Below, one piece after another: positions 10,932 through 24,200 of a stretch of 64,000 bases of DNA; the stretch's first letter is position 1; each line of letters begins with the position of its first letter. This stretch comes from Haliotis asinina (Eukaryota > Mollusca > Gastropoda > Lepetellida > Haliotidae): assembly GCF_037392515.1 (NCBI RefSeq), contig NC_090281.1:45546645-45610644 (forward strand), read 5' to 3'. The position numbers were made by a program, and so were the translations under genes. The notes under the pieces are model-generated. The model ran no database searches, was not told where the DNA came from, and was given only the letters and a program-made list of their open reading frames with translations.

Positions 10932-12544
10932 CAAAAAAAATCATCTCAACATCGTACACCACAATACATGTAAATGAGACACCACCATCCCATTCACCAA
11001 TGCATGGCGCACCTCACCAGCATACACGAGGACACCTCAACATCCACCAATGCATGAAGCACCACCAACGGCATACGTGAGTACACCACAACATCCACCA
11101 ATGCATGGGGCACCACCAACGGCATACATGAGTACACCACAACATCCACCAATGCATGGGGCATCACCACCGGCATACATGAGCACCCCACAACATCCAC
11201 CAATTATTTGGGCACCACCACAGGCATACATAACACATCAAAATCACATCTACCAATGCACGGGGCACCACCACCGGCATATATGAGACACAACCATCAC
11301 ATCCACCAATCCATGGCACACCGCCACCAGCATACATGAGGACACCACAACATCCACCAATGCATGGTGCACCACCACAGGCATACATGAGTAAACCAGA
11401 ACATCCACCAATGCATGGTGCACCACCACAGGCATACACAAGTAAACCAGAACATCCACCAATGCATGGTGCACCACCACCAGCATAAATGAGCACACCA
11501 CAACATCCACCAATCCATGGCACACCACTACCGGCATATATGAGACACCACCATCACATACATCAATGCATGGCAAACCGCCACCGGCATACATGAGTAC
11601 ACCACAACATACACCAATGTATGGGGCACTGCCATCGGCTTACATGAGTACACTACAACATCGACCAATGCAGGGCACACCGCCAACGGTATACATGAGT
11701 ACACCACAACATCCACCAATGCATGGCGCACCGCCACTGGCATACATGAGCACACCACAACATCCACCAATGCATGGCGCACAGCCACCGGCATACATGA
11801 GTACACGACAACATCCACCAATGCATGGGACACCACCACAGGCATACATGAGACCTAACCATCACATCCGCCAATGGACACCGACAGGGGGCACAACCAC
11901 CGGTATACATGAGTACACCACAACATCCACCAATGCCTGGCACACCACCACCGACATACATGAGTACACCACAACATCCACCAATGCATGGCGCATCGCC
12001 ACCTGCATACATGAGTACACCACAACATCCACCAATGCATGGGGCACCCCAACCCTCATACAAGAAACATAACCATCACATCCACCAATGCATGGCACAC
12101 CACCACTGACATATTTGAGTACAGCACAACATCCACCAATGCATGGTGCACTCCTACCGGCATACATGAGTGCACCAAAACTTCCAACAATGCATGGGGC
12201 ACCGCCAACGGCATACATGAGTACATAACAACATCCACCAATGCATGGTGCACCACCACCGGCATAGATGAGCACACCACAACATCCACCAATGCATGGC
12301 GCACCAAAAGCGGCATACATGAGTACACCACAACATCCACCAATGCATGGGGAACTGCCACCGGCATTCATGAGTACACCAGAACATCCACCAATGATGG
12401 TGGTGGTGCCACCGGCATACATGAGGCACCACCATCACATCCACCAATGCATGGGGCACCACTACCAACATATATGAGTAGATAACAACATCCACCAATG
12501 CATGGTGCACTGCCACCGGCCTACTGAGGCACCAGCATCACAGC

Positions 12545-13740
12545 CACCTGCATACATGAGTACACCACAAGATCCACCAATGCATGACGCACCACCACAG
12601 GTATATATGAGCCACCACCATCACATCCACCAATGCATGGGCCACCACCACCCTCATACATATACATGAGTACACCATAACATCCACCAATGCAAGGCGT
12701 ACCGCCACCGACATACATGAGTACACCACAACATCCACCAATGCATGGCGCACCGCCACCGGCATACATGAGTGCACCACAACATCCACCAATGCATCGT
12801 GTACCGCCACCGACATACATGAGCACACCACAACATCCACCAGTGCATGGCGCACCACTATCGGCATACATGAGCCACCACCATTTCATCCACCAATGCA
12901 TTGGGCACCGCCACTGGCATACATGAGCACACCACAACATCCACCAAGGCACTGTGTACAGCCACAGGCATACATGAGGACACCACAACATCCACCAATG
13001 CATGGGGCACCGTCACCGGCATACATGAGCACACCACAACATCCACCAATGCATGGCGCACCGCCACCAGCTTACATCAGACACCACCATCACATACACT
13101 AATTCATGGGGCACCACAACCCTCATACATGAGACGGCACCATCATATCGACCAATACATGGTGCACCGCCACTGGTATACATGAGCACACCACAACAAC
13201 CACCAATGCATGGGGCACCACCACATGCATACATGAGACATAACCATCACATCCACCAATGGATGGCACACCCCTACTGGCATGGGGCACCACCACCGGT
13301 ATACATGAGTACATCACAACATTCACCAATGCATGGTGCACCACCACCGGCATACATGAGTACACAACAACATCCACCAATGTATGGCACACCACCACCG
13401 ACATACATGAGTACACCACCATCACATCCACCAATGCATGGCGCACCGCCAGCCTCATACAAGAGAAATAACCATCACATCCACAAATGAATGACACACC
13501 ACCACTGACATACATGACTACACCACAACATCCACCAATGCATGGTGCACCATCACAGGCATACATGAGACATAACCATCAGATCCACCAATGTATGGCG
13601 CACTGCCACCGGTATACATGAGATCACCACAACATCCACGAATCCATGGGGCACCACCACTGGCATACATGAGCACACCACAACATCCACCAATGCATGG
13701 GGCACCACCACCAACATACAGGGGTACATAACAACATCCA
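12545..13740. repeat. Higher-order block, copy 1
   Basis: This irregular run of 51-bp variants recurs at 14275-15625. The offset is 1730 bp at the left end and 1885 bp after about 12900, because copy 2 has an extra run of about 155 bp near 14620-14775. From 12900 to 13600 the copies are almost identical. Confidence 0.85.
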
Positions 13741-14274
13741 ACAATGCATGGTGCACCACCAGAGGCATACATGAGACATAACCATCACATTCACCAATGC
13801 ATGGCACACCGCTACTGACATGCATGAGTACACTACAACATCCACCAATGCATGGGACACCACCACCCTCATACATGAGACACCACCATCACATCCACCA
13901 ATGCATGGTGCACCGCCAAAGGCATACATGAGTACACCACAACATCCACCAATGCATCGTGCAACGCCACCGGCATACATGAGTACACCACAACATCCAC
14001 CAATGGATGGCGCACCACTATCGGTATACATGAGCCACCACCATCTCATCCACCAATGCATGGCGCATCGCCACTGGCATACATGAGCACACCACAGCAT
14101 CCACCAATGCTTGGCGCACCGCTACCGGCATGCATGAGCACACAACATCCACCAATGCATGGGGCACTGCTACCGGCATACATGAGTACACCGCAACATC
14201 CACCAATGCATGACGCACCACCAAGTGCATACATGAGCCACCACCATCACATCCACCATTGCATGGCACAACGC

Positions 14275-15625
14275 CACCGGCATACATGAGTACACCACAA
14301 CATCCACCAATGCATGACGCACCACCACAGGTATATATGAGCCACGACCATCACATCCACCAATGCATGGGCCACCACCACCCTCATACATATACATGAG
14401 TACACCATCACATCCACCAATGCAAGGCGTACCGCCACCGACATACATGAGTACACCACAACATCCACCAATGCATGGCGCACCGCCACCGGCATACATG
14501 AGTGCACCACAACATCCACCAATGCATCGTGTACCGCCACCGACATACATGAGTACACCTCAACATCCACCAATGCATGGTGCACCACTATCGGCATACA
14601 TGAGCCACCACCATTTCATCCACCGATGCATTGCGCACCGCCACCGGCATACATTAGTACATAACAACATGTACCGATGCATCGTGTACCGCCACCGGCA
14701 TACATGAGCAAACCACAACATCCACCAGTGCATGGCGCACCACTATCGGTATACATGAGCCACCACCATTTCATCCACCAATGCATTGGGCACCGCCACT
14801 GGCATACATGAGCACACCACAACATCCACCAAGGCACTGTGTACAGCCACAGGCATACATGAGGACACCACAACATCCACCAATGCATGGGGCACCGTCA
14901 CCGGCATACATGAGCACACCACAACATCCACCAATGCATGGCGCACCGCCACCAGCTTACATCAGACACCACCATCACATACACTAATTCATGGGGCACC
15001 ACAGCCCTCATACATGAGACGGCACCATCATATCGACCAATACATGGTGCACCGCCACTGGTATACATGAGCACACCACAACAACCACCAATGCATGGGG
15101 CACCACCACATGCATACATGAGACATAACCATCACATCCACCAATGGATGGCACACCCCTACTGGCATGGGGCACCACCACCGGTATACATGAGTACATC
15201 ACAACATTCACCAATGCATGGTGCACCACCACCGGCATACATGAGTACACAACAACATCCACCAATGTATGGCACACCACCACCGACATACATGAGTACA
15301 CCACCATCACATCCACCAATGCATGGCGCACCGCCAGCCTCATACAAGAGAAATAACCATCACATCCACAAATGAATGACACACCACCACTGACATACAT
15401 GACTACACCACAACATCCACCAATGCATGGTGCACCATCACAGGCATACATGAGACATAACCATCAGATCCACCAATGTATGGCGCACTGCCACCGGTAT
15501 ACATGAGTTCACCACAACATCCACAAATCCATGGGGCACCACCACTGGCATACATGAGCACACCACAACATCCACCAATGCATGGGGCACCACCACCAAC
15601 ATACAGGGGTACATAACAACATCGA
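14275..15625. repeat. Higher-order block, copy 2
   Basis: Second copy of the block at 12545-13740, with three additional units. A further shared run (14100-14195 and 15830-15925, offset 1730) shows that the duplication was longer and later rearranged. Confidence 0.85.
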
Positions 15626-16240
15626 AAAATGCATGGTGCACCACCACCCTCATACATGAGACACCACCATCACATCCACCAATGCATGGTGCACCGCCAA
15701 AGGCATACATGAGTACACCACAACATCCACCAATGCATCGTGTAACGCCACCGGCATACATGAGTACAACACAACATCCACCAATGCATCGTGCAACGCC
15801 ACCGGCAAACATGAGCACACCACAACATCCACCAATGCTTGGCGCACCGCTACCGGCATGCATGAGCACACAACATCCACCAATGCATGGGGCACTGCTA
15901 CCGGCATACATGAGTACACCGCAACATCCACCAATGCATAGCGCACCACCACCGGCATACATGAGTACACCACAACATCCACTAATGCATGGCACACCGC
16001 CACCGACATACAGGAGCACACGACAACATCCACCAGTGCATGGCGCACCGTCACCAGCATACATATCGAATGTGTGGATTTAAGCCGCTTTTAGCAATGT
16101 TCCAGCAATGTCCCGTTTTATGCCCTCAGGCAAGGGCCTCAGACCTTTTATTTATGGATCTCCGGCTGAAACCTCTATGCGTACACAATCTATCCATCTA
16201 ATACTGAACTGTTAGAGAAGGTAATAGTATCCTATTCCAG

Positions 16241-16402
16241 TGAGTGAGTGAGTGAGTGAGTCTAGTTTTGTGCCGCTTTTAACAATATTGCAGCAATATC
16301 ATGGTACATCAAAAAGGGGCTTCACACATTGTACCCATGTGAGGAATCGAACTCGAGTCTTCGACGTACAGAGCAGACTCTTTATCCATTCGGTTACTGG
16401 CC
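16241..16402 (-). mobile_element. tRNA-derived SINE (type 1)
   Basis: Begins with (GAGT)n and GTGCCGCTTTTAACAATATT and ends ATTCGGTTACTGGCC. The reversed B box (GAATCGAACTCGAG) is present. Nearly complete. Confidence 0.85.
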
Positions 16403-16424
16403 GCAGATTCTATTTGGGATTTAA

Positions 16425-16660
16425 TAATATTAATGCAGAGCATTTATAACGCGCCTTTCCAAGTTTTATATCCTGCTCAAAGCGCACACACATAATCTGA
16501 TTTTTATTATCCCGGATAACTTAAGGTGCCTGTGAGGTGCTAAAGGGTTACGAGTCAAATGGTATATCCCACCGGGTACCCATTTTCTGCATGTGGTAAA
16601 CAAAAGCAGTTTTAAACAAACTCATGAGACCACATGTGTTACACATTTTGCTGCTTCATT
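16425..16660. repeat. Interspersed repeat, shared with 45775-46000
   Basis: Contains ATAACGCGCCTTTCCAAG, CTCAAAGCGCACA, ACCGGGTACCCATTTTCTGC and GAGACCACATGTG. The second half recurs at 45775-46000. No coding signal; class unknown. Confidence 0.65.
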
Positions 16661-17167
16661 GTGTGAAATAGTTTCCAAATTACTTCAGTTAATAATGTAC
16701 AATAACTTAACAAGTCGAATGGGGTGATATATTTAAAAACTGACCCACTGAAAATTCACAAGCCAGTCGGGGAAGAGACTCTGGAGATTAACAAGCTTTG
16801 TTGCACTAGCCACGGACTAACAGGCTAGTGGCTCTGTAACATAGTGTGCTGTTTGAAATGTGTCTGAGAAATTCGACCAGGGATGTTCATTCTCTCAACC
16901 ACTTTTTCGATGCTACAAACAGTCGTGATGTGACTATTCATTGTTACGGTGTCGAAGAGTAATACTCTTCTCATATAATGCCAGCGGGGACGAGTCGCTC
17001 AGTCTCATACTGGACAAATGTTCCAGTGCTCTTGGGTTCGACACCCATTTTAGAAGCTTCAAGTGGATTTGAATCCACGTTTGAAATCCATGTTCTATAA
17101 AAACCTTCATCACCGGAATGGATCTGTCCACCTTGGACATCATTCTTTCATAATAGTCAAGCGCTAC

Positions 17168-17370
17168 GTGTCGTATTATACGCAACACTCTTCAATAATC
17201 CAACTATGTCGGTCTGTACAAAATCCAGTCTGGATCAGACAATCTAGTGATTAACAGCATGAACATCGATCTACGCAATGAGGATACGAAGACGTATTAC
17301 CCAAGTCAGTGAGTCTGACCACCTGTTCCCGTTAGCCACCTCTTATGAACAGCATGGGTTGTTGAAGACC
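17168..17370 (-). mobile_element. SINE type 2, diverged
   Basis: Reverse copy with TCGGTCTGTACAAAATCCAG, ACATCGATCTACGCAAT and AGCATGGGTTGTTGAAG in order. Confidence 0.75.
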
Positions 17371-17660
17371 AATGGTAATCTTCTAGGGTAATCGTATTGG
17401 TACTGTCATCAACACGTAAAAGATCACTATAGTTTTAATCAGACAATGGTTATCCGAGTTCACTTATGACTTTTGTTTTATCAGAACCAAGGTCTAGCAT
17501 TTTAGCATTCTTGTGAATGTCTGGAAGCACTGTTATCCTCCTCCTAACGTTAATTCCATAACATCTGTATAATTATATAGTTCAAAGTGAACGATGATAC
17601 AGCTGCATATGTGACTCGGTATAAAAAGGTCATGACTGTAAGTGGGCCATGAGTCATTTG

Positions 17661-17889
17661 AGTAAGTGAGTGAGTGAGTTTAGTTTTACGACACATTCAG
17701 CAATATTACAGCTCTATGACGGAGGTCTGTAAATAATCGAATCTGAACCAGACAATCCAGGGATCAACAGCATAAGCATCGATCCGATCCACGCAGCTGG
17801 GATACGATGACATGTGTTAACCACGTCAGCGAGCCTGATCATTCAATAACGTTAGTCGCCTCTTACGACAAACATGGGTTACTGAAAAA
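17661..17889 (-). mobile_element. SINE type 2, full length
   Basis: Starts AGTAAGTGAGTGAGTGAG, passes through TAGTTTTACGACACATTCAG and ends CATGGGTTACTGAAAAAC. Confidence 0.88.
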
Positions 17890-18006
17890 CAAATCTCCCC
17901 GGGACATTGATGGTTCATATTCATTGATGGGTTCATTACTCCACGATGACGGTGATTATGATTATTCATTACTTGATTATGACAACTATAACAACAATAA
18001 CAATAA

Positions 18007-18012
18007 TTTATT
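18007..18012 (-). promoter_or_regulatory. Possible polyadenylation signal, gene A
   Basis: AATAAA on the minus strand, 240 bases beyond the gene A stop codon. This is the first canonical hexamer I noticed downstream. Confidence 0.3.
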
Positions 18013-18251
18013 TGGCATCTGTACCTCTCTCGATTACATGATCTGTGTTTACAGATTTAAATATGGATATTTTACATGTGGCAATAGAATGTAACTGTCA
18101 CTTAACCTTGAATGTTCATTTTTATACACATTGTTCAATCATTCGTTGAAAGCCGACAAAACTCTCATGCTTAATTTTAAAACGACCTTGTCAGTCGATT
18201 ACTACAAGGTATCTCGAACGTCGACGTGACCTTGACCTTGACCTGGAACCT

Positions 18252-21200
18252 CTACTGCTCTGCAACTTTGACAGTTTTGTCCTTCCGGAGGTCAACAAAG
18301 CTTTTCCCGGCTACGTCGGTGAAGTTGTTGTTGCAGTCTAGGATGGCGCTGTTTGGCACCTGAAACACCCCCAACACCAACATCATAACAACGTGTACGT
18401 GGAAATTTATTCAACACCACCATTACTGAGAAGTAAAGCTGCTTTAAACGTTACAGCGTTACGGTCCATATCACGGTGTGACTGTTTCATGTGGGAGGAA
18501 AACTCGAAGTCATGCAGACCTTAGACGTTTATTACTGTTGTAAAACCAATGATCATCGACATGGGTGTGACATTGAGAAGAAGGGACCATGGTCAAGACC
18601 TGAGAAAAATACTGCGAATGGCTTATAGAAAATACTGTGGGCATTCGTGGTCGTATCGTGTTCAGTTTAGCTTCATTCGGGTACATATGTTCATGCCTTG
18701 TTTAGTTTAGCACAATGCGGAATTTCATTTTCATACCTTGCTCAGTTTAGTACACTGCGAGTGCTCGTGTTAATACCTTGTATAGTTGAGTATACTGCGG
18801 ATATTCATGTTCATAGACCGGGTTGTTAGTAGCTTTGTTGAAAGCACAGATGAGGACCCAGCGTCTCATGGAGCTGTTGTTGGTACCGCTGCTGTGTAAG
18901 AGGTTGCAGTGGAAGAAGAGGGCGTCACCTGGAGGACGCAAATACCTTTGAATACAGGTACGAAATATATGTTTATTAGTTTCTGGACTCACAAATTGTG
19001 TTTACAGAGATGAGTCCTTTCTAAAATAATATTTCACTGTATATGTAAATGATTTCACAGAATAGCATAAATTAGCAGCGAAAATTAGTTGCGAACATAA
19101 TCCCGTGATATAGTCACGTCCAAAAGAACCTTGACTCTAATTACTTGTGCTCTAAATGTGTGGTTTGAGATGTGGCAAAATATATGTCCCGAGTTCTTCT
19201 GTGTTCGTAGAGACTTGGAACCTATAGCAGAAACCCAGGATACCTAAAGCATGGTTCACGGGCCAGGTTCTTGTAAAATCGGCTTTCTGGCAGGTACACG
19301 AACCGCACGAGCAATGTTCGGTATAAAGTGTCTCCATATAACCAGCTGTCATCAGTTTCACTGGAAAACCACAGCAAGAGTGCCGAGACTGATCGCGGAA
19401 AAGCGTGAACGAGCCATATGATCCTAATTAGGGTTTCTCGTGATCACGTAGCAACAAGCTTCGGTTGTTCTACCACGGCTACATCCAACCTCATCCAGCG
19501 GTTCCAACAGACGAGAGACCGACCTAGAGCAGGAGGGTCCCGAATCGCAACGACACAGGGAGACCGAACATCCGTACGATCCACCCCGTGACCGCTTCCT
19601 GACGGCAACCTCAACGGCAACAACGGCATTGGGTCGTCGCCAGACGTCTGTGCCTCTTTACAGGAAAATGGGTGAACAAATGGCTCCTTGTTGTATTCAG
19701 GCGTCGGAGCCTTTCTGTGTAGGGGATGTGGGGAGGCATTATTGGAGATCGGATCATTAGACTTGTTGTGTTTGAGGAGACGCTGTACTTCGTTGTGGGG
19801 CAGGACCCAAGTCCTAGAAGCTCTCAGGAGTTAAACTGCCAAACACGACACATTGAATATTCCATGCATCAGTTGTGCTTGTCAATAGATTTATCTTCAT
19901 ATTACAAAAGGTTTTAGTGACACCATCACCTGGTTCCATCTCTATGTATTTGTGTCGACACATCCTCCTAACTTCAGCGACCCTCTGCAAGTCAGCCCCT
20001 GTCTGTCCACCCACCATCAGATGTTCAATACGCCCACACCGGTGGGACCCCTCCAGGATCTGACAGGGGTGGAAACAAAACCTTCAATAAGTGATAAGCC
20101 AAATCACTCACTGGACAATTAGTCACTGTGACAAATACCTCCATATATATTTCAAGGACAACATGACGCCATCACAGGACAGGTACGAAATCAAATGCCA
20201 AAAAACGACATTCTGAATATAAACGAAAGATCAAAATACGCCATGACACTTTAAAGAATGCTTTGTTATCTCAGGGGTTCATCATTTTTTCCAAAAGAAA
20301 CACATGCCACAGAGCACAGGGACTTTAAGAAAGTGACTTTTCCTGACTAATTTTTCACTTGCCCTGATTTTATGACGTAACCATGTTGATGTAACTATGA
20401 AAGAATAACTCAGCGTGGTATTTGATGTCAATGTTTTCTGGATTCTATACCGATAAGTTACAAATAGCAAAGAATGTGAACTCTACTGAAACCATTAGTG
20501 GAAATTATCTAGGAGCCCACGGACAAGTAAGATACCATTATTCGTTTGCCCGAAATGAAAACGGACTTGTCCCGGGCATGGGGCGATGGGATTTTTGAAA
20601 GCCGAATTGTCATACTCCTCCGTTTCAGAAGAACATGAAAGAGACTAAATATTCGTTCGAGACGAAAACACATCAAACACGAGGCCATGGTTGAGATTTT
20701 ACGAAAGCTTCCAATGTGTCAGTTGTCAATTGTGACAGTGTGGTGATTGTGTGTTTGTTTGTTGGTTGTTGGTTGGTTTGTCTCCCAGCCGCATCCCAGC
20801 TGTAAATATTTGAGTCCGGATTAGACTCTCCAGTGATTGAAATCTCCCTACACTTCACATTCAACCACAGAATATTACATGCATGTACATATATACACAT
20901 ATCATACTTCAAGGCAGCCGTTTTCTTTCACAGAACGGTCAATAGGAAGGTACACACTGAGCATGTCAGGAAACAGGCAGCAGTTCTTGTACCAATAGCT
21001 GAAATTATATTAAACGACTAATATCAATATCATAGGTTTTATACCATTTTGTGAAAAGACGTCATTGAGCATATATGAGGCCAATTTTACCATATTCGAC
21101 CTAAGGAAATATGGAAATTTGACTCCAGTCATTGCAACCTTTGGGGAATCGAATCCACGCCTTCGTCTGATGAGCAAACACTTAAACCACCGGATACCTT

Positions 21201-24200
21201 ACTTCCGCTATAATATATGGCCCTAGACAACTGTCGATAGCATGGCCCATGTAAGGCATTTACTATCTAAATGCATCAAACAGGTCAAACATCAAGCATG
21301 ACTAAATTATGTTAGAGCGGTTTCACCGTATTATCTGACATCGTGGTAACGTAATGAAACGTTAAAATAAATCCTGTGGTTCTTATTGTAGCCTTGCACT
21401 TTTGTGATCATATCTGATGTCAGTGTTATAGGAGCAGAAACAGGAAGACAACGTCATCCATATACCCTCGCCACAGTGCTCTGTTCCTGTATTGACAACG
21501 CTTCATTCTTTCTACAAACAGCGATACATGAGATTAAATAAAATCAGTTCCCACTTATTTTAACGTGCACTAAACCAAGAAATGCATGACAAGGGCCATA
21601 AGTCCGATACAAATTGTAACTCGGTTTCTAATTTCGAACTCCATCAAGGCATTCTTGCCCTGAAAACATATACCAAAAAGGGTTTCCCTATCTATAATGG
21701 TTTTTCAGAAAAACATGTCCCCATCATCTCGGCCAGCGGGCGGAATTCAAACCTGTCCCCCTTCCACTTCATGGCGGGGGATAATAACAACAGTGCAGAA
21801 AATATGATTCGAACACACAATTATAGATCCGTAAAAACAAGAGCTGAAACTCTGCTCTTCACTTTACGAACTAGTCAGAATTCGCAAAGCGTTCGTAGCG
21901 CTACCACATTCGTAAGCCTAGGATGAACTACAGGGTTACGATCGGTCGTAACCGTACGAACGATTGACGATCGGGGCACAGATCAACAAGTAGTGTAAAT
22001 TGATGTCATGATCGGATCAATATTTCCTTGAACTGAACACAAGCGGAACAATATTTGGAAATTATATATAAGTGGTCTCTAAGTGTTTACCCATAGTCCT
22101 GATGCCAGAGAAACCTGCCGCCAGTCCTGGCTTCCTTCATCATCAGCTTGCAGTGATAAACGTAACTTTCTCCCCCAAGCAACTGATGAAGGAGAAAAGA
22201 GTATAAGTACAAACCTGAGTCAGTTTTAAATGTAGATCAGGCGATAGGTCGTTAATTGTTAATAGAGCATGAAAAAATATTGTACGAAACATTGAAGAGC
22301 TGAGTTTTGAATTTTGTACCGGCAACGTGTACTGACGTTGTTAAAGCATCGCCTCATGGCAGGAGGCACACGGTATGGTAGCCATAGTCTCAAGGCCATA
22401 AAGATGGAATATTGCTGAGCGCGGCGTAAAATTAAACTCACTCACTCGGATCTCAAGACGAGTGTGTTACCTTTTCACTGAAACCTGCCACTTTGTCACA
22501 GCGAGTCAACATGCCTGTGACGTCACTTCCTGGATGGCGCCATATGGCTAGTTTGCTAGACCTGTCGTCACCGTCTGAAACCTGGAAGCATCCAGTTACC
22601 AAAGGGTCAACAGCTGCATTACGCTGGATATCGTTTAATGTTAGGGGCGGCATAGTGTAAACATAACGAACAGCAAATGAAACGCAACTCTTGTTTATCA
22701 GGTTTATAAATGGAAGACTTAAACATGAACGCTTGGTTTCATGCGATTTCATTTTTATCGAAACTTGCATTTTTTTAGCTGTTTAGTATATAATGATAGG
22801 TTTGGGTTAAGAAAGGGGCAGAATTATGATTACACCCGGGGACGGAGACATTTCATTCAATCGATCCCCGATCGGTCAGGTCGATCATTCAAACACTCTG
22901 AATGTTGGGAGTCCATTATATTCACAAACATTTCGGATGAATTACATTTGAATTTGAAACTGTTTTGTCAATTGAGTATTTTTTAAATATTGTTGCTGCC
23001 AGAATTCCTACCCCTTGAGAATGTTCCATATATTCCTCCGATTCCTCCAGGGACTTCTTCACATGTGACGTCTCCTCCGGGCTCAACAACCCCCTGAAGT
23101 CAAGTTTCAGTTATTTCTTAACATAAAACGCCTTTTATAGACATGTAATGACACAATAATGTTGCACACCACTGCCGTGGGGCGATAAAGATGTTAGCAT
23201 CCCGGTCTCCCGAAAGGCGAATAGCAACGTTTCGATCATGTACGGAAGGGGGCGAGAGGAGACGAATGTAACGAATGATGGCATTCCGTAATATCGAGTT
23301 GGTTACGAATGAAATAATGATAAACATCTTCCGTAAAACTACCGAGAGTTAACGAAAATTGTTGTTATCACATGACCTGACGTCGTAGTAGGGAGTTGAC
23401 TTGGAGTCGGTAGATATCTCAGTATTGAGTTCAATGGCTTACAGCGTACACCTTGGTATCAAGAAATAACCACACCTATAAAAATCGTGCATCTTTCTAA
23501 GTGTGTCGAAAAACCACGAAACAAACGACCCAAAGTTCCTACCTGATGAGAATGTAGCCATTTTATCGTAGGCCTTCTTCACGTCTTCGGTGATGTCAAA
23601 CGCTTCGTGGTACTGGAATTCTAACTACATATGTATGCGGTAAATGTATTCTGTCATGCAATTGTTACAATATCCGATTTTTGGTGTCGAATATTTATTG
23701 AAATGGTTTGCTGTGTATAATGTTTTCAATCTGTACAATAATTGCCTGATCTCACTACAAACTGAGAAAAAGTCTGTTTCAAGTTAGCTTTCATGAAACG
23801 GTGATGGAATCCATTCTCAGTCTTTGCTCATCAAATAAGCAGCGTTCACCTCATTTTTCCGCGTCATTTGGATCTAGCCGAGAGTAAACTTATAACGCAT
23901 TACCTTTAAGCGGTGTACTAACATAGGCTACCCACTGTGACTTTGGTCATGCTTGTGTCTTAGCTATTTGATAAAATCTTTGCAAATAAGCATCAGTGTT
24001 ATCTTTCTGATCTTCGAAAGGGGGCGATTTGGCTTACACCTGGGAGAGATGGGGTACCGTTCTCTTGAGTCTCAATCAAACTCTTTTCCTTCTCGAATTT
24101 GTCCAATTCTATACTTTCAGTCCTTTCTAACTGGATGTTTTCTTTCTCTAAGTCCAAGTCCAACTTTCTCTCTCGTCGTCTTCTATCCTTGCCTTCTCGA

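Larger units (their letters stand above)
10975..16072. repeat. 5.1-kb minisatellite, 51-bp unit (about 100 copies)
   Basis: Degenerate head-to-tail units built around CATCCACCAATGCATGG. In one plus frame the unit reads YMSTPQHPPMHGAPPPA, which includes a PPAY (WW-ligand-like) motif. Because 51 is divisible by 3 and stops are rare, several frames on both strands are open for 60-180 codons, including Cys-rich minus frames. A common variant (ATGAGACACCACCATCACAT) is 2 bp longer and switches frame, and stops occur in the PPAY frame. I therefore regard the block as a non-coding minisatellite, perhaps derived from coding repeats. Every unit has an ATGCAT palindrome or a derivative of it. Confidence 0.88.

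Noticed and set aside
11037-15657. Many overlapping Cys-rich or His-rich ORFs (for example minus frames reading YACGGAPCIGGCCGVLM)
   Set aside because: They are reading frames of the 51-bp minisatellite; several frames on both strands are open simply because the unit is a multiple of three. No start context or splice structure supports them.
21582-21926. 114-codon plus-strand ORF in gene A intron 5
   Set aside because: No family resemblance; it contains part of a palindromic low-complexity region and lies antisense in an intron.
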